A stretch of 64,000 nucleotides of DNA, taken from Spirometra erinaceieuropaei (lineage: Eukaryota; Platyhelminthes; Cestoda; Diphyllobothriidea; Diphyllobothriidae). Within the stretch, counting starts at the first letter, position 1. Each line of letters starts with the position of its first letter. The notes below the pieces were generated by a model, which had not been told where the DNA came from, made no database searches, and was given only the letters and a program-made list of their open reading frames with translations. This document shows, one piece after another, positions 13,301 through 25,300 of this stretch. The DNA lies in contig CACRXP010000694.1 in assembly GCA_902702965.1 (NCBI GenBank), positions 149,435 to 213,434 on the forward strand. The letters run 5' to 3'. A program made the translations under genes and the position numbers.

Positions 13301-16300
13301 TTCTGAACTGCTACCTGGAACTCACCTGTTCGCTTCTATCAGCAGTCACGTGCCCACTTGACAAGTGAGGGGTTTGGTTGACGGTATGTGGGTTCCGACG
13401 CATCTTTGAATCTATTCCCAGCTGAATTTCTAGCTTTGGTTCCTCTTTCGCAATATCCGGCACTTAACTGTTCAGGTTTGCACTGAGACAGCACGATATA
13501 CCCTACTGGACAGCAAAGGCACTAACTAAATCCTACACACGTGCTTCGTCCATATTCGACCGCTGCTCAGCGCAGTTGCGAGGGGTTCGGCTCCTCAGTG
13601 GGTCCCCGGCTTTCCCTGTGTACTTTCTGGTAGATATTCCAGTTCGGAAATTGCAGTTTTTTACTTCCCTCAAAAATTAATGGCTAACGCGGAGTAACTC
13701 AGTCTATTTGAGACTTATTGTATCACACTGAATTTTGATATGAATATTTGGGCCAACGCGGAATAATCTCGTAATATTCATTAGCTGTCGACAGGCGGTT
13801 ATTCCGCAGTGGCTGATGGACTTTGGTCCAAATATTCATATCGAAATTCAATGTGAGCCCATATATCTCAAATAAACTGATTCACTCAAAGTAAGCGATT
13901 AATTTCTGACGAAATTAAAAATTAAAGTTAAAAGGGACCTATTTACCTTTGTGTCGGAAGCTTCAGGGTGACAGCCCAAATTACTTTATGCAATTTTATC
14001 TTTCCCCAGTTGAACAGGACAAGCCGAAGGCCAGTCAGGCCTTACCCACCGATAGTCAGGAGGATATACTTGACCTTGAAGTGGAGACGTCATTTGCCTA
14101 CGGCAAAATGTAAGTTGACATGGGGTAGGTTCTAAATGTACACTCATTTTGCGAGCAGGACAGGTTGACGAGTCAAAAAGTAGTCTCAATATCTGACAGT
14201 AAAATCTTGAAAAAATGGGCCTTTTCGACTGTCACGTGAAATCGACGTCCACGGATATACCTTTACTACCGGCATTCACTATTATATTGAAGCTTCGATC
14301 TTGGAAGCGGCGTCCAAAAGAGATTATTGAATGATACGCTCTCGTGAGTTTGCTTATTTTTGTCGCAAACGATGGGGACGGAGCCCATAAGTCAAAGTCA
14401 TTGGGTTGAACTCGACTCTTAATGCCCAGAAGGGCAGGCTCCGAATCCCCGCTCGCCTCTTCATGGGATTGGGGAGTACGTGACTGACGATTCCAAATAA
14501 TCCAGAAACGTTCATCTCTTTTGTCTTTTCCAGTAGGTTTTTGGAGTTTTACCTTCAAGCACCCAATGGCACAGCAGCACGATCATGAGCAATTCCTTAT
14601 AAACTTCCCAGTAATGCCTTGATGGTGTTTACCCATTTTTAGAGGTGAAGTATTGGTCTCTATCAAGTATATTGAGAGGGAGAATTTCATGCTGACAAAG
14701 AAGATTCGACAGGAAATTAAGTCCATTCGGTGAGTTTACATTTATTCTCTGAGAGAGGATTTTTTGTCTTGCAGTACGCCGTCCTTCTCACTAATTATAC
14801 TTCTTATTTTCTAAAAAAGCCAACTCAACAGCAGGAACGTAAACCAATTAGTCGGGATCTGCCTTGATCCCCCCGAGCTGGCAATCTACATGGAGTACTG
14901 CCCCAAACGGAGCTTGAGTGACGTCCTGAGAAACGAAGTGATGCCCCTAAGCTGGGCGTTCAAGTAGGTTCCCGATTCAACATACTTCATAAAAAACAAT
15001 TTTTTAAAAAATTCGTGGTTTTCAATATCAAGCAAAATCTCAGTTCCTGAAGTTTTTGCGACCGGTTCACTACCACACCACTGTAAGTAAAGTTGGGAAA
15101 CTTATACGGATGTCCGCTGCACAAATTTGTTGGGCTTTAAATCTGCGGCCGCACCCCAGATCACACTTTCTGGCCGCATTTGACCTGGCCCCGCGTAAGT
15201 GGTCCTTGAAGATCCTGCAAGTGACGTCCATTTGAGAACGCCTCTCCATGCATGACTCAGCCGATTTCCACTCCTCAGGATCCGTAATGGCAGTAACGCG
15301 TAAGCAGGCTCTGACGATTCTCAAGCAAGAATTGGTCTATCCGTCATACTTGCCGTCTCGCATCTGCGTTGCCAGTGGGGGTACACTTCCCTCGTTGCGG
15401 GCGGTAATTTGTGGAGCACTCACCTCATGAGAGTGTTATTCATTCTTTAAGCATTTAATGCGTCCTACGATGCGCAGTGTAGGTGTTTAAGATTGTTGTG
15501 GACGTTTGAGTGAGTCATTTGGAGTACTTTAGAATTATTCTTTTACTGACAGAATCTTGTAAGCTATTGTCTACAACCCGCATACGTGATAAGTTGGTTT
15601 CCGGAACATTCATTTTTGACCGTACGATCGTCCAGGTGATCTGACTGAATACTTCAAACCTCCCTCCCATAAATTTGCCACAAAACTTCGCCAACTCTAG
15701 TTAGTTTCTATGACCACTCGCGGACTGATAAAACAAAACTTTGAGACGGTTAAATTGTTAACGTCGCCATGTATGCCATTTCCAAACGGAATATTTTATA
15801 TACAAGCATTTCACTAAGAGTGCAACAGGCCAGACGCAGAGAGCTGCTTCACGGTCGTCACCCATCGTCCGTGTTTCATAGGCCATATGAAGTGAGGTAT
15901 ACAAACATGTCAAGTGAGTGTTTTGTCCTTACTGGCGGACGGACAGAATATGATGGAGTGAGATCTTTACCACAATAATGAGGGTCAAACGCTTACTTGA
16001 CATGTTTATGTACCTCACTTCATATGGCCTATGCAGTACAGTGCGTGACCGATCTCATGAAATGTTGACCGAAATTCTGAAATGCCTTTGCGATTAGGAA
16101 GGATTACTTAGATGGGGTTGTAAAATTGATTAGCATGCAGCACAATCCTATAGCAGTTCGGTCTCGCCAGGATGTCAGCTTTTGAATGCACTTCTTTTTG
16201 ACCTTCTGCAGAAACAACACTCGGTAAAAAATGACTGCTTAATTGGCATGCATTTTTCCTATTGATTTTCGATGTTCTTATAAATTGAAATATATTTCAT

Positions 16301-19300
16301 AGAAAACATGCACAAAAATATGTTTTCTTTTATTCCTTTGGTAGGAAATAACATTGTCTTCATATTTTATGCCCGAAGAAAATGAGTATTTAGGTTTTAA
16401 GAACGTTTCTAATTATGAGGGTTTTAAGACCGTGCGATGCCAATGCATACAGGACAGAACATGTCCGTTTATCAATGCTCCTCATGAAATATACAACACA
16501 GTCCGGATTCATTGCAAAATTTTATGAACGCTATATAGTAGCTTCCTAATGACAAAGAGGAATATGTAGTTTTCCTTACGCGGAAAGCATGAACCTTTAA
16601 GCCTGAAATCGCTAAAAGCTAATGCAATGGCAGATCAGGCTCAAAATTATTCGGGAATCAGGAAACTTTTTTAAAACCTAAATACGCATTTCCTTCGGGC
16701 ATAAAATATGAAGCCAATGTGATTCCCTACTAAACGAACAGAAGAAAGCATATTTTTGTTTGTGTTTTCTATAAAATATATTCGAATTTATAAGAATATC
16801 GAAAATCAATAGGAAAAATGCATGTCAATTAAGCAGTCATTTTTACCGAGTGTGGTTTCTGCAGAAGGTCAAAAAGAAGTGCATTCAAAAGCTGACATCC
16901 TGGCGAGACCGAACTGCTATAGGATTGTGCTGCATGCTAATCAATTTTACAACCCCATCTAAGTAATCCTTCCTAATCGCAAAGGCATTTCAGAATTTCG
17001 GTCAACATTTCATGAGATCGGTCATGCACTGTACTGACGATCGGTGACGACCGTGAAATAGCCGTCTGCGTTTTGCCTGTTGCACTCCTAGTGAGATGCT
17101 TATGTATTATATGTGGTATGCATCCTACGGCACGACATTCGTTATCGTCAGCAGCAAGCTGGCTGGCGGGCAGAATGGGATCGAGTGCAATCCTAACCAC
17201 AACAGCGAGGGTCAAACGCCTACTTGACAGAATACTTTGTGCTGGATAGATGTATGTTGCGGTTAGTCTACACTACTACGCCAGAGTGAAACTTTTCCAT
17301 GCCTTTCCTCTAAGAGTAAGCAAAAAGCGTCGAGATATGCACAAACCCGTGCTCATAAAATCCGGTTCAAAAGCAAGACGTTCAATTGATTGGTGGCCTT
17401 CACGTGTGGTTTCGTTAAGGCTGGGCAAAAGTAAACTAAAAGGTTTGCTGCGCTTTGATCAGCCACCAGCGTCGAGCTTATCAATGCGCTGTTTTAACTG
17501 CTATTCATAGCGATGACCCTCAGTCATTGGCATAGGCCGTATTTCGTGGAGGTCGAGATAGGGGGGGGGAGGTAAAACACTTTAATCGATAACACTGATT
17601 AGAAGCGACGACCAGATTCGTCTTTTAATAAGACCGTTTTACTGAGGGTCAGAAGTGTTTCTTAGCAATTATAACTGCCCCTTGCCGCTTCATTCGCATT
17701 CATAAATCGGACGTTTTCAACCATTAGTCCACCATCAGTCTTGAGGGAGCTTTTAATGATTTGGCCCCACTCAAACTTTCCCCATTAACTCACTCTCTTC
17801 TTTCCAGACTGTCACTGATTCAGGATGTTGTCTATGGCATGGAGTACCTGCACTCCCGTGGCTTTATTCACGGTCGCCTCAATTCTAACAACTGTGTTGT
17901 TGATGACCGCCTAACGTGTAAAATAACGGGCAAGTCCATAAGATGTTTCTTTAAAATTGGCACTTTGCACAGCTATTATGTCCGTTTGTTTGGCTTCACC
18001 CACTCGAGAACAACTATCCTCTGAGAATATTTTTTCCTGTTACCACCACTACTAATACTGTTGCAAGTACTACTATTCTGGGTTTACACCCAACAGATGC
18101 TCACGTACTTCGGCAAATCCAGTATTCTGTGCCTGCGTCCCCGGCCGACTACTTGAGACAAAGACCTCGGGTTTTAAGGGTTTGGCACCGCCTACCAATC
18201 GTAAGCTCTACCAGAAAGCCCACGGGGTCCAACGGTTAATTTAAGGTTTTCCTGATTCGAGACCTTCAAGTTGTTGCACTGACAAAATCAATTTTTAAGC
18301 ATTTTCCCTGCCTGAATGCTCAGTAACGGGCGAAAAAAGGCAATGACTAACTTTGGACAAAAAATCGCGCGTTCTAAAGCATCGAAACAATTACAGCAGC
18401 AATTTTACGGATACGTTTTCGTTGCAAGCTGTTGGCTCTTGTACCTTGACACTTTTGGCAGTGTTTTTTTCAGGCAAACGAAGACTGCATCAAGTTCAGT
18501 CAGTTGCTTTACCCTAACCTTTGATTTTCAGTGAAGTTCCACACTTCGGGGTTGGGTATGATTGGCTGACGACGGCTAATAAGCCAGGAATGACCGTTCC
18601 AGTCGCCCTTGTCTTTGTCTTTAATGCCATTCCAACTTGGTGAGTATTCGATAGGCCATACGCTGTATGCGCTGGACCAACATGGCGGCCAGATCAGGAC
18701 ACGACAGACTGTCCAAGGACATGGGAGGCAATTTTCATAAAAACGCACTTCTAGTGGACTGTGAAGCAAAAACCGTCTACTCTAGTTGCAAAATGTTAGA
18801 CGTAAATCGTAGGTGCTACTGGGATTTCCTTTGCATCCTCCTCTTCAAAGCCTACTCCATCGACCCCAAAGACAATAACTTCTTTGCAGATGTAATCAGC
18901 GCTTTAATGCTAGGGCAAAGGTGTACACATAGACTTACTCTTCGCCCATTACCTATTGTTAAACAATCTTTAGGCTTTCTTTTCAAGCAGATAGGAATCT
19001 CGGTCTTTGAAAGATTGACTAACACAGTATGTTGGTCGATAGCATAAGGAAAGTAGCTACAAGCCTCATTGATATCTTTGATTTCTCGGTCTCTTCTTTC
19101 TCCGTACTACTTAGTTACGCGGTCAGAAGCTTCTTCTTACCTTGTTAAATATTTCTGTCGAGTCTGCGCGCCCTTGCTCTCAGCAATTGTTACAGCTGGA
19201 ATTTCCTAGATCAGTATGATTCCCGACGCCAAATGCAAGTTTCGCAACCCTGGACATTTTCATGCGACACTGTACTATCTGGAACCTACAGTATGTGGGT

Positions 19301-22300
19301 CAAGTCATGAAATCTCAATAGAAATTCCGAAATGCGTTTTCTTTTCGAAAAGATTAATTAAGTAAGGTTGTTAAACTAATCATTATGCAGCATGATTCTA
19401 TAATAATTCAGTTATCCCTGGACGCCGGCTTTCGAAAAAACGTCTTTCCGACTGCATATAATAGTCATGCTCCGCAAAAAATAACTGCTTAATTAGCATG
19501 CATTTTTCCTTCATTTTCGATGGCCCTAAAGATTCAATTATGTTTTATGAAAACGTGCACAAAAATATTCATTCTTTCGCTCATTTGATTGTGAATTACT
19601 TCTTATTCAACTTTAATACTCGAAGGAAGGGTGTAATTCGGTTTTGAAAAAGTTTCTAATCGTGAGATTTTAAAATACCGTGAAATGGCCATTCATAAAA
19701 CGCTATGTCTCGGTATTAACCAATGTGGCTTAAAAAGGTAATAATGTGGTTCAAATCCACTGCTTAATTTTATTAACTTCATATGGTCTCCTCTTAATAC
19801 CGTAGAGAAATGTATGGTTTTTCGTACGCGGAAATTAGACGGCTTGTAGTTTGGGAACCCTGAATGCAGGTGTGACGAAAGGTCGGGTTCAAAATAATTC
19901 AGGAATTGGAAAAGTTTTAAAAAACCAAATTATACCCTTCCTTCGAGTGTAAAACTCAAAGGTGTGATTTTCTACTGAATGAGCAAAAGAAAGAATATTT
20001 TGCGCCTATTTTCTGTGAAATATAATTAAATCTTCAAGGGCATCAAAAATTAATGAAAAATGCATGCTACTTAAGTAGAGATTTTTACAGAGTATGTCTT
20101 TTGGATGTCGCAGAAGAAAAGTTTGTTCGAAAGCCGGTGTCCTGGGGTAATTGAATTATTACAGAATTATGCTGCAAGATGATTGGTTTTGAAACTCTAC
20201 ATAATTTATCTTTTCGAAACGAAAACGCATTTCGGAATTTCTGTTGACATTTCATGAGTTAGTCCACTTTCTTTAAGTAGAAGGCTTCTCGTATGAGGCC
20301 AGTGAACTTTCAACATTGCTTTGCCTGCAATTGGATGGTTTGTGTACATTGGCACATTAAACCACAGTGCGGAATGTTCTCTGCCACCCTGCGCGACGTT
20401 TCTTTCCTCGGGCTATGAGAACTTGGTGAGTGGTAGGGGGCGCTCACCGATCATTCTTACGGAACTCACTCCTTCCGCTGTGCCTTATGGGCTCTCTCTC
20501 GGGCCCAACCAGCAGCCGCACAGCGGCGCATGATATAGGCAGAATGGCATTACCCGGCTCGTGGCCCAGCAGTTAGAGGCGTGGACTTCTAACTAACAGG
20601 TCGTGAGTTCGAGCCTCGGATGTTCAACACATCTGAGTTGGGTATGATTGACTGACAACGACTAATAAGCCAGGAATGACCATTCCAGTCGCCCTTGTCT
20701 TTGTCTGTAATGCCATTCCAACTTGGTGAGTATTCGATAGGCCACACGGTGGATGCGCTGGACCAATATGGCGGCCAGATCAGGACACGACAGACGTTAT
20801 TGTGCATGCGGACCCCATAACAAATGCCATGCGTGGGGATGTGATGCACGCCTAGGCGCAGGTTCGCGCCGCGTCAGCCGCCTGCGCTCGATCCCACCTC
20901 CTCATTTCTCGACTCTATTAGGACTGTTGGTTCACGTGGGTGAGGCAGTGTGGTAGATGCTGCTGCTGCCGCTGCTGCTGCTGCTGCTGCTGCAAGTCAT
21001 TGTCCCTGTGTCCGCCCTGTCGCGGGGCATACGGCGTACATCGTCTGTAACGACGATCAAACTGTTGGTGCCATCAAGTCTGCACTGTGCACACATTTTA
21101 TGAGAACTATTGGCGTCCGACGACGAGGACTGTTTTGTTTTACTAGATTATGGGCTGGACTCCATCCGCTACCTGCGAAAGGAGGAAAAGCTGGAGACTT
21201 TCCTTGACAACTATCGAAACTGGGCCTACATTGCGCCGGAATACAGAGGTATGTTGTTATTTCTTTGGATATAAGCAGAATGTAAACAGACAAACTAAGG
21301 GCGATTTAAGGACAATTGCGGGCTAGAAATGCTTTGGGGCGAATAGCCGGTTAACTGTTGACTCTCAAGCCTGTAGCTTAAATTGAGAGTTGACGAGTAC
21401 AGTGAGGCTATTCTGCCATTGTCGGTTAGCATGTCTCTCCTTTATTTCGAAACAAATCAAGTGATTACCCAGGCTGTCCTCAACCAATAGACCGGTTTCA
21501 GGGGATCCTGACCTTTCACCCAGCATTTCTCTAAATAAATAAATCTCTGAAAATTGTTGTGCACGGTAGATGCAGACGGTGCTTCATTTGTAAGAGGCTG
21601 AGCACCAACGTGCGTGTATTTTACACCCCGCTTAACTCAGTACGCCTTGGTGTCAGCGTATCGGGCGTTCAGATCTCGACTTCCAATTCGGGTGACCACA
21701 GACTTATTTTCTGAAACCAGTGAAAGCGCCCATAGAGGCAGGGCTTGTCTATTACGCTGCTTATCCGCGTACTGAGATCAGATGTCTAATACCAACTTCG
21801 AAATTGTAAAATTCAGTTTTGGCATTATTGGAAAACTATGTAGGTTTTCCGTAAAGCTAGGGCGGATTGAGTCATGGCGGTCGAGACTAGGCACCATGCA
21901 AAGCCAGTCAAAGGATTTTATCAGAACTAGGTTACACTCTGTCGCTGGTTAACTTATCCTTTCCCTGATCTGAATGGTTATTCTTGTTAAGTCGTCAGCC
22001 TGGAACTCTATGTGACACCTACTAGCTCAGAGATATCTCTTACCCTGCTGACTGTGTCTCTGGTTCGGGGTGGAAAAGCAAGATCGTATCAGTAGCTAGA
22101 GAACAAGCGGGAAATTCCTGGTGGGATTTGCCTCCACGGGACTTTCGCATGACTTGGCATGGACCCATGGCCCAACTGGTAGAAAGTTTAGATGCTAGCC
22201 GTGGAGACGTTATCGGATCGCGCAGCTTCGTTCCTGGAATTGAGGCATGACTGGTTGCTGACGACAGATGGACTCTTCGGTCTGCCTTCTAATTATCGTT

Positions 22301-25300
22301 AAACCTCTCCTGCTTGAAATGGATCGTTTCCTTTTGCTAACTGATATTCGCGTCACTCTCATGCTTTCTGATTTTCTATTGCTTTTTACTAGGGATTTAT
22401 TTGCTCATGACAGCCTGACTACTTCTGTGGTAGCAGAATAAAATATATTTGAGAGTCTAACACGAAGTTTGAGATTTTCTTTCATTAGTCCAGTCGGACG
22501 CATGATCGCTGTAACTGCATTTTGGGGTACAGGACGTATATGAAAATCTTTACACTTGAATAACATTCAAACGAATAAAATCTGCCTACTTACTGAAAGT
22601 CAGTAGAAAGATCTCACCACCGTACGTTCTGTAAAGCGGGGTCAGCCTTCTTCCACTGTGGCAATATTGAGCACTTGGTGAAACAAATGAGGCTGAATGA
22701 CATGGAGCTGAGCATTTGTCTTCGATTTGAAGGAGCTTGCTGTACAAGCGAAAACCACTTGTCCATGACGGTCTGACCTTTGACTAAGTACTGGAGGCGT
22801 GGCTTAGAGATCAGAGTTCATAGGGAACCTGAAAGATTAGATACCGTCGTCGACAAAACTGAAGATGAACGGTCTGCGATTGGGAAGACGTTCGTGATCC
22901 CTTACCCAGCATATTGGATGTTTTTTTCAAATAGGAAAGTGTTGTAAGGTAAGGTCGCTTAACTGGTGAGCGGGGACAAAACGCCCATAAGGTGGCACGT
23001 TGTGCTTTTATTGCGCCCTATTCCAGCAACCCGTGTAAAACGCACCCAAAGGTAACACTTCGTAATTAAGGTTTATCCTCTTGCATATCTTCAGCGTCAA
23101 TAAAAGTGGAATCTCAATTTCATCAAGTTCTGAAAGCAACTTACTGTCATGCAATAATGTAACATGAATTTGCAGCTTGAAAGGAGTGAACTTAACGGTT
23201 TTCAAATATTGAAATTACGAAGGAGAGTGGAAGAATTACACTCTATTTTAGATGCATAAGTTCAACATTTTCCTCAAATGCTTCCATTTACTGGGGACAA
23301 AATAGATGCGCAAAACGGTTAACACTAGAAGATTACAAGTGATAATTGTCAAAAAAGGCAACTGGCGACATCATGAAGATTCGTCGGTGAATGAGTTTCA
23401 AAGTTCGCGTCAGACTTTACTTCCTTCAAAACGATGCTAAGGTAGGGGGAAAAGGACCATATTATTGTAGTTCAGACAGACAAAGAGGGGATAATATCCG
23501 TATACAATGAGTAAAGTAGGCAAACGGATGTACATATAAGAAAATTCCCGTGTAAATGGCAAGATGAAAAAAGTGGCGGCTCAATTTCAAAAGCCGGTCA
23601 GGAGTCTGAGACTTTGCAAGACCTCTGCGCCGTTATTCGAGCAGTCTGCTACTTTCCGGCGGGCATTGTGATCCCGTAAGCGCCGAAGACCTTCTGAGAG
23701 GAACTTAACTTTATGAGGATTTTGGCCAAAAGAACTTTATATCACGTGGTTTGAAGACCTTGCTAACAGATTAATACATAACTTGGGCTTCAGTCTGCAC
23801 AGTTTTTTGAAGGAGTTTCTGAGGAGTTGAAGTAATTTTATCCAATTTGCGTTCGAAATTATTGTTCCGCATACATTATAGATGCGTGCGTATTATCCAG
23901 GTCGCTTTAACTTTTCAAACCGTGAATTACTTAAAGGTGACTAGAAGGACTGTATCGCCCAGGTAGGCTTTTTGGTAAAAGCATAATTTCACATGTTGTC
24001 GATGTTTGACTAGTTCCGACGCTTACCGTAGGCCTCCCATCGCTATACGAAACTCTGCCGGTCTAGCTTCAAATAAGCGGCCATATCGTGTTAGCTTTGA
24101 GATCAAGCATAAATGCCGAATTTGCTTTTATATCCCTGTTTTTCCTAGAAACGCCACCTGCAGCACCTCTGCCCGTCATGGACTCCTTCAGTTATGGCAC
24201 CATTCTCGCCGAAGTTGCCCAAAGACGCGAAGTAAGTCAGCCACTTGAGAACTCCGACGCCTGGGGAGTTGTTCCTCTCCAATACGCTGTTGTTCGTATT
24301 TTATCAATCAACTGGTAAGGCACGTAAACCTTAGACTAGCACGCGATGTATTGTGTTTCATCCAGGAGAAAACTGGTGAACCCTCTGAGGTGATGCGTCT
24401 GGATATTGTCTGCGTTGGCCTAGGAAATGCAGTTTTTAAAGATATTTGGCTTACCTGAGGGAATTAGACGGCCGATATTATGCTGGAATAAGTGGAAAGC
24501 TTCATTTTTGTTCTAAAAGTTTATTGCAGAAAGGGGGGAGGTTTTGGGGTCCTCCTTTCTGATCGAAAGCAAATACTCCCCGCAACATGGACGTCTGAGT
24601 CCCCGAACCGAGTGCTGTGTTATCACATGAAATGATGAGTCTTTCGGGAGTAATTGTCCTTTCAGGTGATCTAATATATACAGGAATATTTCACTCGACT
24701 TACGTCTGTAAAATATAAAGTCCATGCCCTTCACCAATATCAAAAATGTTCATTTTTTCTCAACTCTCGACGTATTTGAGCCGATCTAAAAAGTTTTCAA
24801 TGCTCTTCAGTGAGCTAATGTTGGTATATTCTCTGACGGGGAGCTTCGTACTGCAAGCACGAATACTTCAGCAAGTATAACCTTTTAGGATCCCGATGAC
24901 ATCGACCTCCCGGATCTGGATCCAGTAGAACGTGAGGAGATCGCAAAGGCCTGGTGGGATTATCCTCTACCCTCGCACGATGCATTTCAAGGCGGCGACG
25001 AGTGTACACCGGACGAAAAGGATTATATAAATGTGAGTTTTTTGTGCAAAAGAAGCAACTAATCTTATTCTCTATTCAAGGACGGCTTGCAGTTTTATCT
25101 TGTCTGTTTTAGACATCCATTCATACACTTGTACTGAATATAACCTTTGAATGTATACACAAACAGAATACACGAAGGCTACTGACGACGAGTCTGGTTT
25201 TTAGTATTTATCTGTTTTTCTAGTAAATTTCGTCTTACAATAATGCATCTGTCGGTTCCCAGGTGAAGAGTACTCGAACCGTTTCCACTTATTTTGACCA

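Larger units (their letters stand above)
14964..17807 (+). other. Intron 8, contains nested repeats
   Basis: Holds the family-B inverted repeats (15822-17226) with the foldback copy A3 inserted inside. From 14964 to 15800 and from 17240 to 17807 I see no exon or recognised repeat. Confidence 0.8.
17930..21146 (+). other. Intron 9, GC-AG type, with SINEs and a foldback element
   Basis: Donor GCAAGT at 17930 and acceptor TACTAG ending at 21146. Contains SINE pieces (18535-18740, 20430-20800), foldback copy A4 (19287-20275) and a CTG repeat (20958-20993). 18000-18500 shows nothing recognisable. Confidence 0.85.

Noticed and set aside
12858..13361. 167-codon plus-strand frame as a gene
   Set aside because: It is the tail of a Penelope-like element ([12 protein letters not shown] followed by its 3' region), not a host gene.
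20560..20620. Possible functional tRNA gene
   Set aside because: A and B boxes are present but the acceptor and anticodon stems do not pair well and the sequence continues into a SINE body found elsewhere.
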